Counted from the first letter of the stretch, positions 10,925 to 22,149 are shown. The stretch is 64,000 bases of DNA from Pelobates cultripes (GCA_933207985.1 OW240915.1:119530150-119594149), one strand, 5' to 3'. A program made the numbers and translations. Notes: generated by a model from the sequence alone, not told the origin.

Positions 10925-11300
10925 ACCCAGGGACGTATTAGCCACCAGGCAAACAAGGCATTTGCCTTGGGAGGCATTTTCCAGGGGGCGGCAAAAAAAG
11001 CCGCCCCCAAATGCCCAGGGCAAGGCGGACGGCTAAGTAAAAATCCGTGCAGGCGGCGCTGGCGAGGGAGCACTTTCCCCTGAGCTCTCTGCTCAGCTCC
11101 CTCGTACGCTGTAGAGTGATGCCAGGAGCTGATATATGATGTTATATTCCAACTCCCAGCATCACTAAGCGGCGCGCAAGGGAGCTGAGCAGAGAGCTCA
11201 CTAATCAGTGCTCCCTCGCCAGCGCCGCCCGCCCAGCAGCCACTGGACCCCCAGGGAAAGGGAGAACCCCCCCCCAGCATTCCCAAAGGTAAGGAGGCTT
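10925..11300. repeat. GC-rich repeat with imperfect inverted arms
   Basis: Starts with cagggacgtattagcc, similar to hAT-type ends. It contains two roughly 55-60 bp inverted arms (about 11051-11110 and 11170-11230) sharing gagctctctgctcagctccc. No matching far end is visible. It interrupts the Ngaro RNase H. Confidence 0.5.
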
Positions 11301-11319
11301 GGGGGGTTGAGTTTAAAAA

Positions 11320-11680
11320 ATAAAGTGAGTGTGTTAATGTGAGTGTGTGTTAGTGTGTGTGTGTGTGTGTGTCTGCTAGTGTGTGTGTGTGTTAGTGTGT
11401 GTGTGTTAGTGAGTGTGTGTCTGTTAGTGTGTGTGTGTGTGTGTGTGTCTGTTAGTGTGTGTGTGTCTGTTAGTGTGTGTGTGTGTCTGTTAGTGTGAGT
11501 GTGTGTCTGTTAGTGAGTGTGTCTGTTAGTGAGTGTCTCTGTTAGGGAGTGTGTTACTATGTGTGTGTCTGTTAGTGAGAGTGTATGCGTGTCTGTTAGT
11601 GAACATGTGTGTCTGCTAGTGACTGTATTTTTCTGTTAGTGAGTGTGTATGTGTCTGTTAGTGTGTGTGAGTGTGTGTCT
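11320..11680. repeat. GT-rich minisatellite
   Basis: Units of the form tgtgtctgttagtgag and (gt)n. Non-coding. Confidence 0.9.
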
Positions 11681-11689
11681 ACAAAAAAT

Positions 11690-12214
11690 GTAAAGAAACC
11701 AGCGCTTTTGAACTCAATCAAAAGTAAACCATCTGGTAGATAAATTAAAAGTAGCTGCTAAAACATTCCAATTGACTCCTTCCAAGATCAACACAAACTG
11801 CCTAAACTCCAAACAAGCTGGTCTTGGCCTAGTGTGGCCCATGCAAGTATTTGTTTGCATCACTCTAGTGAACAGCAGCCTCACTAGAAGCTCAGAGGGT
11901 ACTGCCTACGTCCAACCCAGCCTCAGCTTCTATAACTGTTGTTGTTACAAAAAAAACAATAAGGAAAATCTCGGTAATAGGGGTGGATCGCCTAAATGGA
12001 TCCAAAGACGCAATAAACCAGAGCTGGGCCCACAGCTCCTTGTTTGTGAGTGTAAACTATTAGAATTTGTTCTCATATTTAATATTGTGTGATCTACACT
12101 ATGTTGAATTATTCTCTACAGATATCTATTTGATGTACTTGGTACTACACAATTGTACAAGATATCCATTTGGTGTATCCACTGAGACAACCTTCATATA
12201 ATCAATTTATAAGT
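11690..12214. other. Unclassified repeat-like sequence
   Basis: No domain or terminal repeat recognised. A frame at 11772-12092 has no similarity that I can name. Confidence 0.3.
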
Positions 12215-12886
12215 AGTGATGTACCGAACGGTTCGCCGGCGAACGGTTCCCGGCGAACATAGCATGTTCGTGTTCGCCACGGCGGGCGAACATATGCGCG
12301 GTTCGACCCGCCCCCTATTCGTCATCATTGAGTAAACTTTGACCCTGTACCTCACAGTCAGCAGACACATTCCAGCCAATTAGCAGCACACCTCCCTAGC
12401 AGACCCTCCCACCTCCTGGAAGGCATCCATTTTAGATTCATTCTCAAGCTGCATGCTTAGTAAGAGGAGGGAAAGTGTAGCTGCTGTTCATAAGATAGGG
12501 AAAAGCATAGCTAGGTTAGGGATAAGGGTATGCTTTTTTTTATTTATTTTTTCTATGTAATGTAAATGCACTTAGTTGTCTGCCACTGCTGCCAGCTTCT
12601 GTGTCAGGCTCACAGTGCCCATTTCCCCAGTCAGTGCCACCAATTACATCTGGTGTCACAATAGCTTGGATTTAAAAACAAAAAACTTTTTTCACTGTTA
12701 TAGATTGAATAGCAGTCAGTTGTCTGCCACTGCTGCCAGCTTCTGTGTCGGGCTCACAGTGCATACTGTGCCCATTTCCCCAGTCAGTGGCACCACTTAC
12801 ATCTGGTGTCACAATAGCTTGGATTTAAAAACAAAAAACTTTTTTCATTGTTATAGATTGAATAGCAGTCAGTTGTCTGCCACTGC
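12215..12886. repeat. Repeat with GTTCG-rich end and 144/153-bp tandem units
   Basis: Begins with gtgatgtaccgaacggttcg, similar to hAT-type non-autonomous ends. Tandem units follow, each starting gttgtctgccactgc at 12575, 12719 and 12872 (periods 144 and 153). The third unit is cut by the assembly gap. Confidence 0.7.
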
Positions 12887-12986
12887 NNNNNNNNNNNNNN
12901 NNNNNNNNNNNNNNNNNNNNNNNNNNNNNNNNNNNNNNNNNNNNNNNNNNNNNNNNNNNNNNNNNNNNNNNNNNNNNNNNNNNNNN
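12887..12986. other. Assembly gap of 100 N
   Basis: Exactly 100 N, a conventional placeholder for unknown length. It falls in a tandem array next to the Ngaro RT, where assembly collapse is likely. Confidence 0.98.
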
Positions 12987-13330
12987 ACGTTCAAAGCCAA
13001 TGATCAAAATCATCTATATAATGATTGGTAAACATTTATCAAAATATAACTTTCCAAGAAATGAAAAACCCAATGAATTGAAACCTTCTGGATGCACCGG
13101 TAAGAGCCTAAAGGCTGACTCAATGTCCACTTTAGCCATTAGTGCACCTGTTCCGCTCTCTCCTTGTTTGGGTAAACCTACAGATAAGGACGCAGCCTTT
13201 CAGCTGCCTGGATTACTAAATAACAATATGAGTACTTTCAATAGAAAGTTCTAATGAAAATTATTATTATTATTATTATTTTTTTTTAAATGTTCCATAA
13301 GAGTTCCATAATAATATTGTTCTTACTGTA
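12987..13330 (-). pseudogene. Ngaro-type reverse transcriptase fragment
   Basis: The minus-strand frame reads ALMAKVDIESAFRLLPVHP, the catalytic-D block of DIRS/Ngaro reverse transcriptases, followed by LGFSFLGKLYFDKCLP. It decays before the gap. A weaker FPKGE-like segment lies near 13400-13440. The YxDD block is not seen and would fall in or beyond the gap. The first catalytic aspartate is retained. Confidence 0.7.
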
Positions 13331-13489
13331 CTATAAGTGCCGACATTAGTCGCTGGTTTAACTGACAAACTTTGCGGCAGTATCCGTTCATTCAAAGGCC
13401 AACATCCTTCATTCCCCTTTAGGGAAGAGTGGATGACCCGTTTTTTTTTTGTTTTTTTAAGTTCATCATAAGTAAGCCAAGCCATACAA

Positions 13490-13590
13490 CCAAAACTTTG
13501 TAACCATAACTTTGTATAACTTTGTAACCATAACTTTGTATAAGTTTATAACCATAACTTTGCAAGTAACCATAACCATATAACATATGG
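13490..13590. repeat. Short tandem repeat, taaccataactttgt units
   Basis: Four to five imperfect copies of aaccataactttgtata. It lies inside the decayed Ngaro region. Confidence 0.75.
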
Positions 13591-13699
13591 TCCACGAACT
13601 TACACAACTTTACCTTTATTAACATTAACCACCAAATAGCAAGCCATCAAAATTATTCAATGCCTCTAATATAACTTCCGCATGCTGGAAAGGCCCGCT

Positions 13700-14266
13700 A
13701 CATAACTTTGGCTTCTTCTCTTCTTTTACAGATGAGAAAATACAAATGCTTGCAGCCAGTTATTACAATTATGCGGGATCAATCTACGCTTTTCTGTCAC
13801 TTTCTTCTTTCACAATATTCCTTAAATAAATCCTTGAACTACTACTACCATTGTCCTCCAAGCCTGAGCTGGACTTTTTTAAAGAACTTTAACCGCTGCC
13901 AACGCCTCACTAATTTTAGCCAGTTCAGCAGTGTTTCGTTCATACTCACTGCCTTTGCTAGTTACAAAAACTAACGCTTTCACATGTCAGAGCTTCTCTT
14001 TACAATATTCATTAATGAATCCTTCTTTCTTTGAACTACCACTCCCAGTACCCCAAGCCTGAGCTGGACTTCTCTCCTTGAAAAAACTTTACTATCCCTG
14101 CTACCGCTGTTAATGCCTCACTAATCCTAGCCAGTTCAGCAGTATTTCGTTCATACTCACCGCCTGATGTCCCAGCTCTGCCTTGCATCTCCATTTCTTC
14201 AAGGATTGGCATGTCGTCCCGGTAACATGCGATCCCATCATCCAAACTGTCTTCGCTCCTTGTCAT
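13700..14266 (-). pseudogene. Possible Ngaro ORF1 (Gag-like), internally duplicated
   Basis: A minus-strand frame from the ATG at 14264-14266 is acidic and helical (EYERNTAELARISEALTAV) and lies 5' of the RT fragment, where ORF1 is expected. The segment 13985-14165 is repeated in diverged form at about 13790-13960 (both hold agcctgagctggactt and cagttcagcagt), a tandem duplication of about 195 bp. No zinc knuckle or capsid signature is seen, so assignment rests on position. Confidence 0.35.
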
Positions 14267-15240
14267 GATGACCCTGACCCACTACAGGCACAGGGGAGGA
14301 GGGCAGGCGTCTCTTGCATTTTTTCTTCCTTCCAGTTGCGGATTCTTTCATCCCTGGAGCCACTTTTCTTACTGGCATGCATTTTCTTTTTCTTCCAGCA
14401 GGTGTCGCTCTTCCTCGGCTGTACCATGCATGAGCCTGTCTCTTTCCGGCTGGATACGACGTGCTGCTGGTTGGGACCTCCGTCAGACGACGGGAAGACT
14501 CCGTCTGGTAGGATACAGTTACCGGAGGCTCCCTTTCAGCATTGTAAACCCCCCGGCGTGGTGATGAGGCAATTTCTGATCCAGGATTCTCTTCAAGGCG
14601 AGCGCAGGATCTCTGCTGTGTGGGACATCAAATCTTCAGCAGACATGGTGCGGCTGGATCAGGTGAGGTGCCGTTGGGTCCGCAGAGCTTCTCCCGTCCT
14701 GTTACGAACAGCTGGCAGGGAATCCCTTACTCACCTCCTTTTATTCTTACCTGGCTTCCCGCTCTTTTGCTGGCCTGCTGCCAGCAGCCAATCCTCAGTC
14801 AGCTCCTGTCCCCAGCAACAGCTGTGTCACTAAAACTACCCAGATACTTGTCCCCTGCTGCCCAACCAATGATCTTGGGGTCATGAACTTTATCTCAACT
14901 TCTTTTAACCTTGACTGGACTTCCTTAACCCTCTATTGCCACCAAACATATATGCCACAGTGCTTAGTCCTTTTGGCATCTTTTTTCATTGTTTGACATT
15001 AAATAGAAAACTATAATAACAATAGTTAAATCATAGGATTTAACTATCATAAGGTGAGAGAGCAGAGGTGTTTGTCATTTTGCTAATATTCTGCATCTGC
15101 ATACAACCCATGATTTCATGATGGAAAAATAAATATTTGTTTAATGCCTTATCTATGTAATGTTACCTTTCAAATATTTTAATGTACTTCACCTCGTATT
15201 CACTAAAGAATTGTATCAACATAAAGTGATCCATGATCTT
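14267..15240. other. Probable Ngaro 5' region and flanking AT-rich DNA
   Basis: 14267-14900 is CT-rich and may be the 5' terminal region of the Ngaro element. Frames on both strands there lack recognisable domains. 14900-15240 is AT-rich with nothing seen. Confidence 0.35.
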
Positions 15241-15401
15241 GCTATATTAGCTTAGCTGATGCATCCTTAATTTCACTCATTCGTCTTATTGTTAGCAATT
15301 ATTTTCTATAGAGAGGGTATTATACCCTCTCTATAGAAAATAATTGCTAACAATAAGACGAATGAGTGAAATTAAGGATGCATCAGCTAAGCTAATATAG
15401 C
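15241..15401. repeat. Perfect 79-bp inverted repeat with 3-nt loop
   Basis: Arms 15241-15319 and 15323-15401 are exact reverse complements around the trinucleotide at 15320-15322. There is no coding content, and no transposon ends are recognisable. Confidence 0.95.
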
Positions 15402-15604
15402 TTCCAAACTTCTGACAGATCCAATCTTGCAGATAATTATCATAAGGAAATCGATGCTTTAGTTTGGAAAGGGACATTTAATTTACTCAGACATCCCACT
15501 ATACAAAGCATTCACAAGGATATCAAAACTGCATTTTTTTCTCTCCAGAAATTAAATGTTACTATGTAACATGATTGCTTATTGTTGAAAACCATTAAAT
15601 AGAA

Positions 15605-15755
15605 TTTTTTTCTAGTGTTGCAAATATATTTAGCTTAAAAAAAATAAAAAAAAGAAGGGGAGGGACCAAAGATAGGGTTTTTTTTCTAGTGTTGCAAATA
15701 TATTTAGCTTTAAAAAAAAAGAAAAAAAGAAGGGGAGCGGTCAAAGATAGGGGTT
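15605..15755. repeat. Tandem duplication of about 75 bp
   Basis: Two copies of a segment starting ttctagtgttgcaaatat and ending in A-rich plus gaaggggag sequence (about 15610 and 15685). Confidence 0.8.
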
Positions 15756-16589
15756 TAGTGTAACACCCTAGTCCCGTACCTAACCCACAAAAAAAGGTCA
15801 CCTAGACTGGAAAAGTAGGTGATAACCCTAGGGAATACAATAATAGTAGAGAACCAAAGGTGTCACTTGAATAGAAAGTGACCAAAAGGTTAAATTTCCA
15901 ATCCACTCCAATAAGATCATAAAGGAGAAAATAATAAATAACAAAAGAACTTTATTAGCAACTCTAAAAAGTACTAGGACAAATTAAACAGTGTAGCCTT
16001 ATAGGAGGGGGAACAGCCCTTAGTGAGATGCTCAATAATTGATAATCAATAATAAAGCATACCACACTAGTTCCAAAGAGTATGGATTGGCAGTACGAGA
16101 ACTAACCGAAGAGGTAGCAATCTCCCCCTTTATGTGTTTAAGCCCTCATGGAAGTATATACAGCACTGGTTACGACAGAGACTAGTGTGATCTTCCAGAA
16201 GCAAAAACTAAAACGTAAAAGGAATAGTGAGAGATATGAGAAAATGGTGAGAAAAAAAAGCACACAGGAAAAACGGCAGGCCCTACTCTGCTTCCATGTC
16301 GGGAGGACAGGGGGAGGGCTCTAGGAAGCAGCTCTCCTGTCCTCCCGAGCGATGCTGTGTGGAGCATTGCTGCACGTTACCATGGAAACGCTCCACACAG
16401 CATCGCGCGGGAGTACAGGAGAGCTGCTTCACACAAACCTACTTACCACCACCACCAGACAACCAGGAATAGCTGTGCCCCCCCTCCTTCACCAAAGGTG
16501 GAAGTGAGGGAGGGAGGGAAAGACTACTGAAATGTACCCCTACCCCCCACAACACAGCACCCCTACCTCCCAACCCTACCTCCCTATAT
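15756..16589. other. Unclassified sequence with an imperfect inverted repeat
   Basis: Imperfect 41-nt arms at 16325-16365 and 16390-16430 (gctgcttc and gaagcagc ends) surround a short spacer. No protein similarity. Confidence 0.5.
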
Positions 16590-17275
16590 ATATATGTGTG
16601 TGTGTCTCTGGGTGTGCTGTGTGTATCTTGGGGTGCTGTGTGTGTCTGGGGGTGCTATGTGTGTGTGTCTGGGGGTGCTGTGTGTGTCTGGGGGGCTGTG
16701 TGTGAGGGGGCTGTGTGTGTCTGGGGGTGCTATGTGTGTGTGTCTGGGGGTGCTGTGTGTTAGGGGGCTGTGTGTGTGTGTCTAGGGGTGCTGTGTGTGT
16801 ATCTGGGGGTGCTGTGTGTGTGTGTCTGGGGGTGCTGTGTAATGTGTGTGTCTGGGGGGGCTGTGTGTGAGGGGGCTGTGTGTGTGTCTGGGGGGCTGTG
16901 TGTGGGGGGCTGTGGGTATCTGGGGGTGCTGTGTGTAGGGGGCTGTGTGTGTGTCTGGGGGTGCTGTGTGTGTCTTGGGGTGCTGTTTGTGTATCTGGGG
17001 TGCTGTGTGTGTATCTGGGGGTGCTGCGTGTGTTTGGGGGTGCTGCGTGTGTTTGGGTGCTGTGTGTCTGTGGTGCTGTGTGTGTGTCTGAGGTTCTGTG
17101 TGTGTGTCTGGGGGTGCTGTGTGTGTATTGGGGTTGCTGTGTGTGTGTCTGGGGGTGCTGTGTGTGTCTGGGTGCTGTGTGTGTATCTGGGGTGCTGTGT
17201 GTATCTGGGGTGCTGTGTGTGTATCTGGGGTGCTGTGTGTGTGTCTGGGGGTGCTGTTTGTGAGGGGGCTGTTAG
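16590..17275. repeat. TGTGTGTCTGGGGGTGCTG minisatellite
   Basis: Tandem units of about 18-24 bp. Long open frames across it encode only Cys/Val/Gly repeats and are artefacts of the array. Confidence 0.95.
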
Positions 17276-17329
17276 GGAATTTATTTTAAATATATATATT
17301 TTTTTATGAATAATTTTTTAAAAAGTTAG

Positions 17330-17745
17330 GCCCCCCCTCCCTCCCTTCTTACCTTTAGCCTGGGAGGGGGAGGGAGAGCCGTTCGGCCTGGGAGGGGGAG
17401 CCTTCCCTGGTGGTCCAGTGGTGAGAGTTCACTCTCGCGAGATCTGAGTTACCGCGGCAACGCTCAGAATCTCGCGAGAGGACCCGGCGGAGCTGCTGGC
17501 TAGAGCTCCGTCGGTCCTCTCTCCCCAGCCGGCGGCCGCATCTCCCTGTCTGTGGGCCGGTGAGGGAGATCTTTGATCTCCCCACCGGCCCATGGATTCA
17601 CATAGCAGGGCTGGCGCTCGGATAGCGCTGGCCCTGCAGGGGCCGGCCGGGGAGATCCTGGGATCTCCCCTGCTGGCCTCGGCCCCACGGCCATCGCGGC
17701 CCACCGGGCATTTGCCCGGTATGCCCGATGGCCAGTCCGGGCCTG
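17330..17745. repeat. GC-rich module, diverged third copy
   Basis: Related to 20920-21356 and 40465-40904: it shares ctctcgcgagatc, gatctccccaccggccc and an end at gccagtccgggcctg. That end is the inverse of cagg(g/t)ccggactgg, a hAT-type terminus. Confidence 0.7.
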
Positions 17746-18388
17746 ACTGCACCCCTCAATGCAGTATGTGTGTGTGTGTGTGCAGGGCCGGACTGGGAGA
17801 AAAATTCGGCCCGGGCATTTTTTTAACATAGCAGCCCACTAAAAAGGGGGCGGGGCAGAGGAGGTGTGTTTTGTCATCACCAATGACAAACACGCCTCCT
17901 CTCAAAGTATGTTGGTTCAATGCTCTTCCAGGGCAGACCATGCGCAGAGCTCTGCTGAAGAGCTCTAGCATGAGAAGAAAGTCCTGTATTTGTTCTGCAC
18001 AGTGCAAGCAAATTTAATAACATGCTTGCACTGTGTTTCCTTGCAACTTGTCTCTGGTGTCTCTATAAATGGATAACAGGAGACAAAAGGGCAAGGAAAG
18101 AGTATTGTGCATGTGTTTGGAGCCTGCTTGTGGTATTGCGTGTGTGTAGAGTGAGCTGGTCGTGGTGTGGTATTGTGTAATAAGGTTGGTTTTAGTCATG
18201 TTGTGTTTGTGGTGTAATGTGATGCATATGTGGCTATGGGCTGTAGAAAATGTATGTATTGGGTAAATAGGAAGTGTGTGCATACAGGCTATAGTGTGTG
18301 TGTGTTTGTTTAGGGGTGTAGAATGTGTTTGCTTACAAGGAATCTAGTGTGTGTATAGGGGATCCAGAGTGTGTATGTTAAGAGTGTA

Positions 18389-18396
<8 letters not shown>

Positions 18397-18426
<30 letters not shown>
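18397..18426. repeat. (TA)n microsatellite
   Basis: Pure dinucleotide run; a shorter version is at about 39006-39031 in copy 2. Confidence 0.95.
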
Positions 18427-18429
<3 letters not shown>

Positions 18430-18439
18430 GAAGTATTGT

Positions 18440-19850
18440 ATATGTGTGTGGTGCAGTGTGTTGGGGGGTTCTGTGTGTATGTGAGGGGTGCAATATGTGT
18501 GTGTGTGTGAGGGGTGCGGTGTGTGTGAGAGTGCCGTGTGTGATGTGTGTGAGAGTGCCGTGTGTGAGTGATGGGTGTGAGAGTGCCGTGTGTGAGTGAT
18601 GGGTGTGAGAGTGCTGTGTGTGAGAGTGCTGTGTGTGATGGGTGTGAGAGTGGTGTGAGAGTGCTGTGTGTGTGAGAGTGTTGTGTGTGTGAAAGTGCTG
18701 TGTGTGTGAAAGTGCTGTGTGAGAGAGTGCTGTGAGAGAGTGCTGTGTGTGATGGGTGTGAGAGTGCTGTGTGTGTGAGAGTGCTGTGTGTGTGTGAGAG
18801 TGATGGGTGTGATGGGTGTGAGAATGGTGTGAGAGTGCTGTGTGTGAGAGAGTGCTGTGTGTGAGAGAGTGCTGTGTGTGAGAGAGTGCTGTGTGTATGA
18901 GAGTGCTGTGTGTGTGAAAGTGCTGTGTGAGAGAGTGCTGTGTGTGATGGGTGTGAGAGTGCTGTGAGTGTGAGACTGCTGTGTGTGTGAGAGTGCTGTG
19001 TGAGAGAGTGCTGTGTGAGAGAGTGCTGTGTGAGTGAGAGTGCTGTGTGTGATGGGTGAGAGTGCTGTGTGTGAAAGTGCTGTGTAGAGAGTGATGTGAG
19101 AGAGTGCTGTGTGTGATGGGTGGCAGAGAGTGTTGTGTGTGTGAGGTGCACAAGTGTGTGAGGTGCTGTGTGTGTGTGAGGAGTGCTGTGTGTGTGAGAA
19201 GTGCTGTGTGGGAGGTGATGTGAGAGGTTTTGTATGTAGAGAGTGCTGTGTGTGTGAGGAGTGCTGTGGCTGTGTGGGAGGGTGCTGAGTGGCTGTGGGA
19301 GACTGCTGGGTGGTGGTAGGGGAATGCTGTGTGAGAGAGAGTGCTGTGTGAGTGAGAGTGCACAGTATTTGTGATGGGTGAGGTGCTTTGTGTGTGTGTG
19401 AAAGTGCTGTGGGAGAGTGCTGTGTGAGAGTGCTGTGTGTGTGATGGGTGAGAGAGTGCTGTGTGTGTGAAAGTGCTGTGTGAAAGTGCTGTGTGAGAGA
19501 GTACTGTGTGTGAGAGTGCTGTGTGAGAGAGTGCTGTGTGTGATGGGTGAGAGAGTGCTGTGAGAGAGTGCTGTGTGAGAGAGTCCTCTGTGTGTGAGAG
19601 TGCTGTGTGTGATGGGTGAGAGAGTGCTGTGTGTGTGAAAGTGCTGTGTTGGAGAGTGCTGTGAGAGAGTGCTGTGTGTGAGAGAGTGATGTGTGAGAGA
19701 GTGCTGTGTGAGTGAGAGTGCTGTGTGTGATGGGTGAGAGAGTGCTGTGTGTGTGAAAGTGCTGTGTGTGAGAGTGCTGTGTGAGAGTGCTGTGTGTGAT
19801 GGGTGTGAGAGTGCTGTGTGAGAGTGTTGTATAAATGTTATTGTGTGTGT
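18440..19850. repeat. GAGAGTGCTGTGTGTG minisatellite, copy 1
   Basis: Array of 12-24 bp units with tgatgggtg variants. Minus-strand open frames of up to 522 codons encode only Ser/Thr/His repeats and have no support as genes. Confidence 0.95.
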
Positions 19851-19855
19851 GTGTG

Positions 19856-20878
19856 TGTGGCGAAACCGGCCTCGCCACGTGTCCTTGGAGGGGGCTGCTT
19901 GCCCGCCTCTTGCCTTTGGACTATGGACCAGACTTTATGTGAATGTGTTATACCCCAGATAGGAATCCCATGGAGCCCATTCGTATGAAACTGACTGTAA
20001 AGACTTTGGCTCCATGGCGATTAAACTGTATTTGTGTGGTCCGAGCGCCATTCACTTAATAATGTGCGCTCAGACCTGAGCTATCTGGGGATATATGAAA
20101 TGTCTGTGTGTTATGTGTAAAATGTGACTTTATGTATTTTAAAGTGTTTTGTGTCTTTTTGCAACCATGTGCTTAATGGAGTCTTGTGTCTGTCCTGGGA
20201 GATAATTGAATTACTCTCCAGGATAGAAGACTCTGAAACTGGTTTGGGCCAGAAAGCCATGCTTCATTTAGTCACAAAGGACTTTCCCTTAACTTTTGAA
20301 CCCCTGGTCTGATTCGTGCCATTTTTAATATGTTGTTCCCCTGAATGGATTGATTATGAAAATGTATGTTTTATGTTTGTGACATGTATATTTTAGAAGT
20401 TATAAATATTGTGTAAAAACTGTATTCCTCTGCCGGTGATAATGAGATTACCCATTGTGTTCAGTAATCATATCACCTGCAGAGGGTAGGATTTTGTGTG
20501 GGAGTGTCTGGGTGTATTGTATGGATTGATTGGTTGTTTTGTAACGCCCTGTGGGCTGTACTATGTTTGTGGATTGGGAATAAAAGAGACTGTATGTGAC
20601 AGTACAGGGAGTTCCTGTTTTAACCCTCAAAGTGAAGTGTCGTCTCATTATTGGGGGAAGGATTTATTGTATGCTGTTCCAGTTTGACTGCTAGGAGAGT
20701 AAACCTATTCGTATGGTTTCCTATTCAACTGTCTACAGCATTCAAATGCTTGAGAGGATTCATATGCTTCTCCGGTTCGGTGGTTGTGGTGTCTGCTGCA
20801 GTGCTTGGAGTCCTCAGGAAGCGCTAGGAGCATCCTTTAACGGAGGTACCCAGTCGGGGTGCCAGGCGATCCGTTACA
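19856..20878 (+). mobile_element. Solo LTR, Gmr1-like Gypsy family
   Basis: 1023 bp starting tgtggcgaaacc and ending gatccgttaca, flanked by 5-bp duplications gtgtg (19851-19855 and 20879-20883). Copy 2 has the unoccupied site at about 40430. Internal blocks (actttggctccatggcgatt, ctatctggggatat, gggagataattgaattac) match the LTRs of the Gmr1-like elements at 51317-58196. It arose by recombination between two LTRs after the duplication. Confidence 0.88.
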
Positions 20879-20883
20879 GTGTG

Positions 20884-21356
20884 GACGGGGGTAAATAAAC
20901 AAAAACAAAAAACAGGCATTATGTCCCCTCCCCCCCTTCTTACCCTTAGCCTGGGGGGGGTGGACCGGCACACTGGTGACTGGGAGGCGGGTGGCAGTGT
21001 TCCTGGTGGTCCTCGTGGGTGAGTGAACTCTAGCCTGTGGGGCTAGAGTTCACTCTCGCGAGATCCGGTCATTGCCATCGCGAGAGGAACCCGGCGGAGC
21101 TGCAAGTTAGAGCTCCACTGGGTCCTCCTCTCCTGGCGGCTGTCTGTCTCCCTCTCTCCCCGCCGGCGGCCGCATTTGGGCCGGTGAGGGAGAGCTTTGA
21201 TCTCCCCACCGGCCCGTTTTGGCAAACAGCAGGGCCGGCGCTAGGAGAGTGCCGGCTCTGCATAGATCCTGGGACCTCCCCTGCCGGCCTCGGCCCATGG
21301 ACACCGCGGCCCACCGGGCATTTGCCCGGTGTGCCCGATGGCCAGTCCGGACCTGT
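20884..21356. repeat. GC-rich module, copy 1
   Basis: Near-identical to 40431-40904. CpG-rich, with ctctcgcgagatccgg and paired ggccggtgagggagag. Open frames on both strands are uninterrupted but lack domains. Confidence 0.75.
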
Positions 21357-21735
21357 GTGAGCAGACTATGTGTGTGTATTCAGCAGACTGTGTGTGTGTG
21401 TGTGTGTGTATGTACTCAGCAGACTGTGTGTGTGTACTCAGCAGACTGTGTGTGTACTCAGCAGACCGTGTGCGTACTTAGCAGACTGTGTGTGTGTGTA
21501 CTCGGCAGTCTGTGTGTATTCAGCATTGTATTTATTCAGCAGTCTGTGTGTGTGTGTATTCAGCAGTGTATGTATTCAGCAGTCTGTGTGTACTCAGCAG
21601 TCTGTCTGTATGTGTACTCAGCAGCTGCCGATGTGAGTATTTAGCATCCGGTGTTTGTATATAGCATCCGGTTTGTGTATGGATTTAGCGGTCGGTATGT
21701 GTATGCATTTAGCGGTCGGTGTGTGATAAGGTGCT
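21357..21735. repeat. TACTCAGCAGACTGTGTGTG minisatellite, copy 1
   Basis: Units of about 18-24 bp, then diverged atttagcggtcggt repeats. Counterpart at 40905-41245. Confidence 0.9.
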
Positions 21736-21761
21736 CCATAATGGAGGGACCCATGAAAAAA

Positions 21762-21806
21762 AAACAACGCGCATTTCGGCGTGATAATACACCGTCCTCA
21801 GGGGTA
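21762..21806 (-). ncRNA. Hammerhead-like ribozyme motif, copy 1
   Basis: On the minus strand: box I ctgagga (21795-21801), a five-pair stem ggtgt/acgcc, box II gaaa (21774-21777) and tail tgcgcgttg. The layout matches Penelope hammerheads. The neighbouring Penelope coding sequence is on the opposite strand, so this is either an inverted pseudo-LTR or a different element's tail. Confidence 0.55.
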
Positions 21807-22149
21807 AATGTGAATGTGACTACTCACCAGAACGGTTTAAATATGCTATGCCTTAATCAGCTGTCCATAAAACAGGTTATATTTAGCTTAACTTACTCAC
21901 CCTTCTTTTAGGTGAGCATTAGCCATGAAATTATAGATGTTTTGTATTTTTAAAATGTAGCATGAAACAGCTGCAAAAAACAACTTTCATGGATAAAAAA
22001 AAAAATATTTAGTGCTTATGTAAGCACTAGAGTTGGGTCTTTCTGAAATGCTGCTACTTATTATTATTATAATAATAATAATATATTGCCTGTCAATAAA
22101 ACTACAGGAGGGTAGCAGCTGTACAAGAATATAGAGCAGAACGTACAAA

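Larger units (their letters stand above)
17782..21356. mobile_element. Non-autonomous hAT-like element carrying a minisatellite
   Basis: Begins cagggccggactgg and ends with its near-inverse ccagtccggacctg. Inside are a short unique segment, the GTGCTGTGTGAGA minisatellite, a later solo LTR and the GC-rich module. No transposase found. The left end is missing in the second tandem copy because the duplication breakpoint (17924) lies inside it. No convincing 8-bp TSD in the GT-rich flanks. Confidence 0.5.

Noticed and set aside
14183..14833. 216-codon plus-strand frame
   Set aside because: No domain; lies opposite a possible Ngaro ORF1 and 5' region with skewed CT-rich composition.
15241..15401. 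miRNA precursor
   Set aside because: A 79-bp perfect stem with 3-nt loop is unlike a metazoan pre-miRNA; kept only as an inverted repeat.
15402..15560. LINE ORF fragment
   Set aside because: Translations in all frames gave no recognisable RT or endonuclease block.
16594..17309. Cys/Val/Gly-rich open frames
   Set aside because: Translation of the TGTGTGTCTGGGGGTGCTG array in several frames; no composition change or start context supports a gene.
18310..19878. 522-codon minus-strand open frame and overlapping long frames
   Set aside because: It follows the GTGCTGTGTGAGA minisatellite and encodes only Ser/Thr/His/Leu repeats; several frames are open at once, as expected for a repeat without stops.
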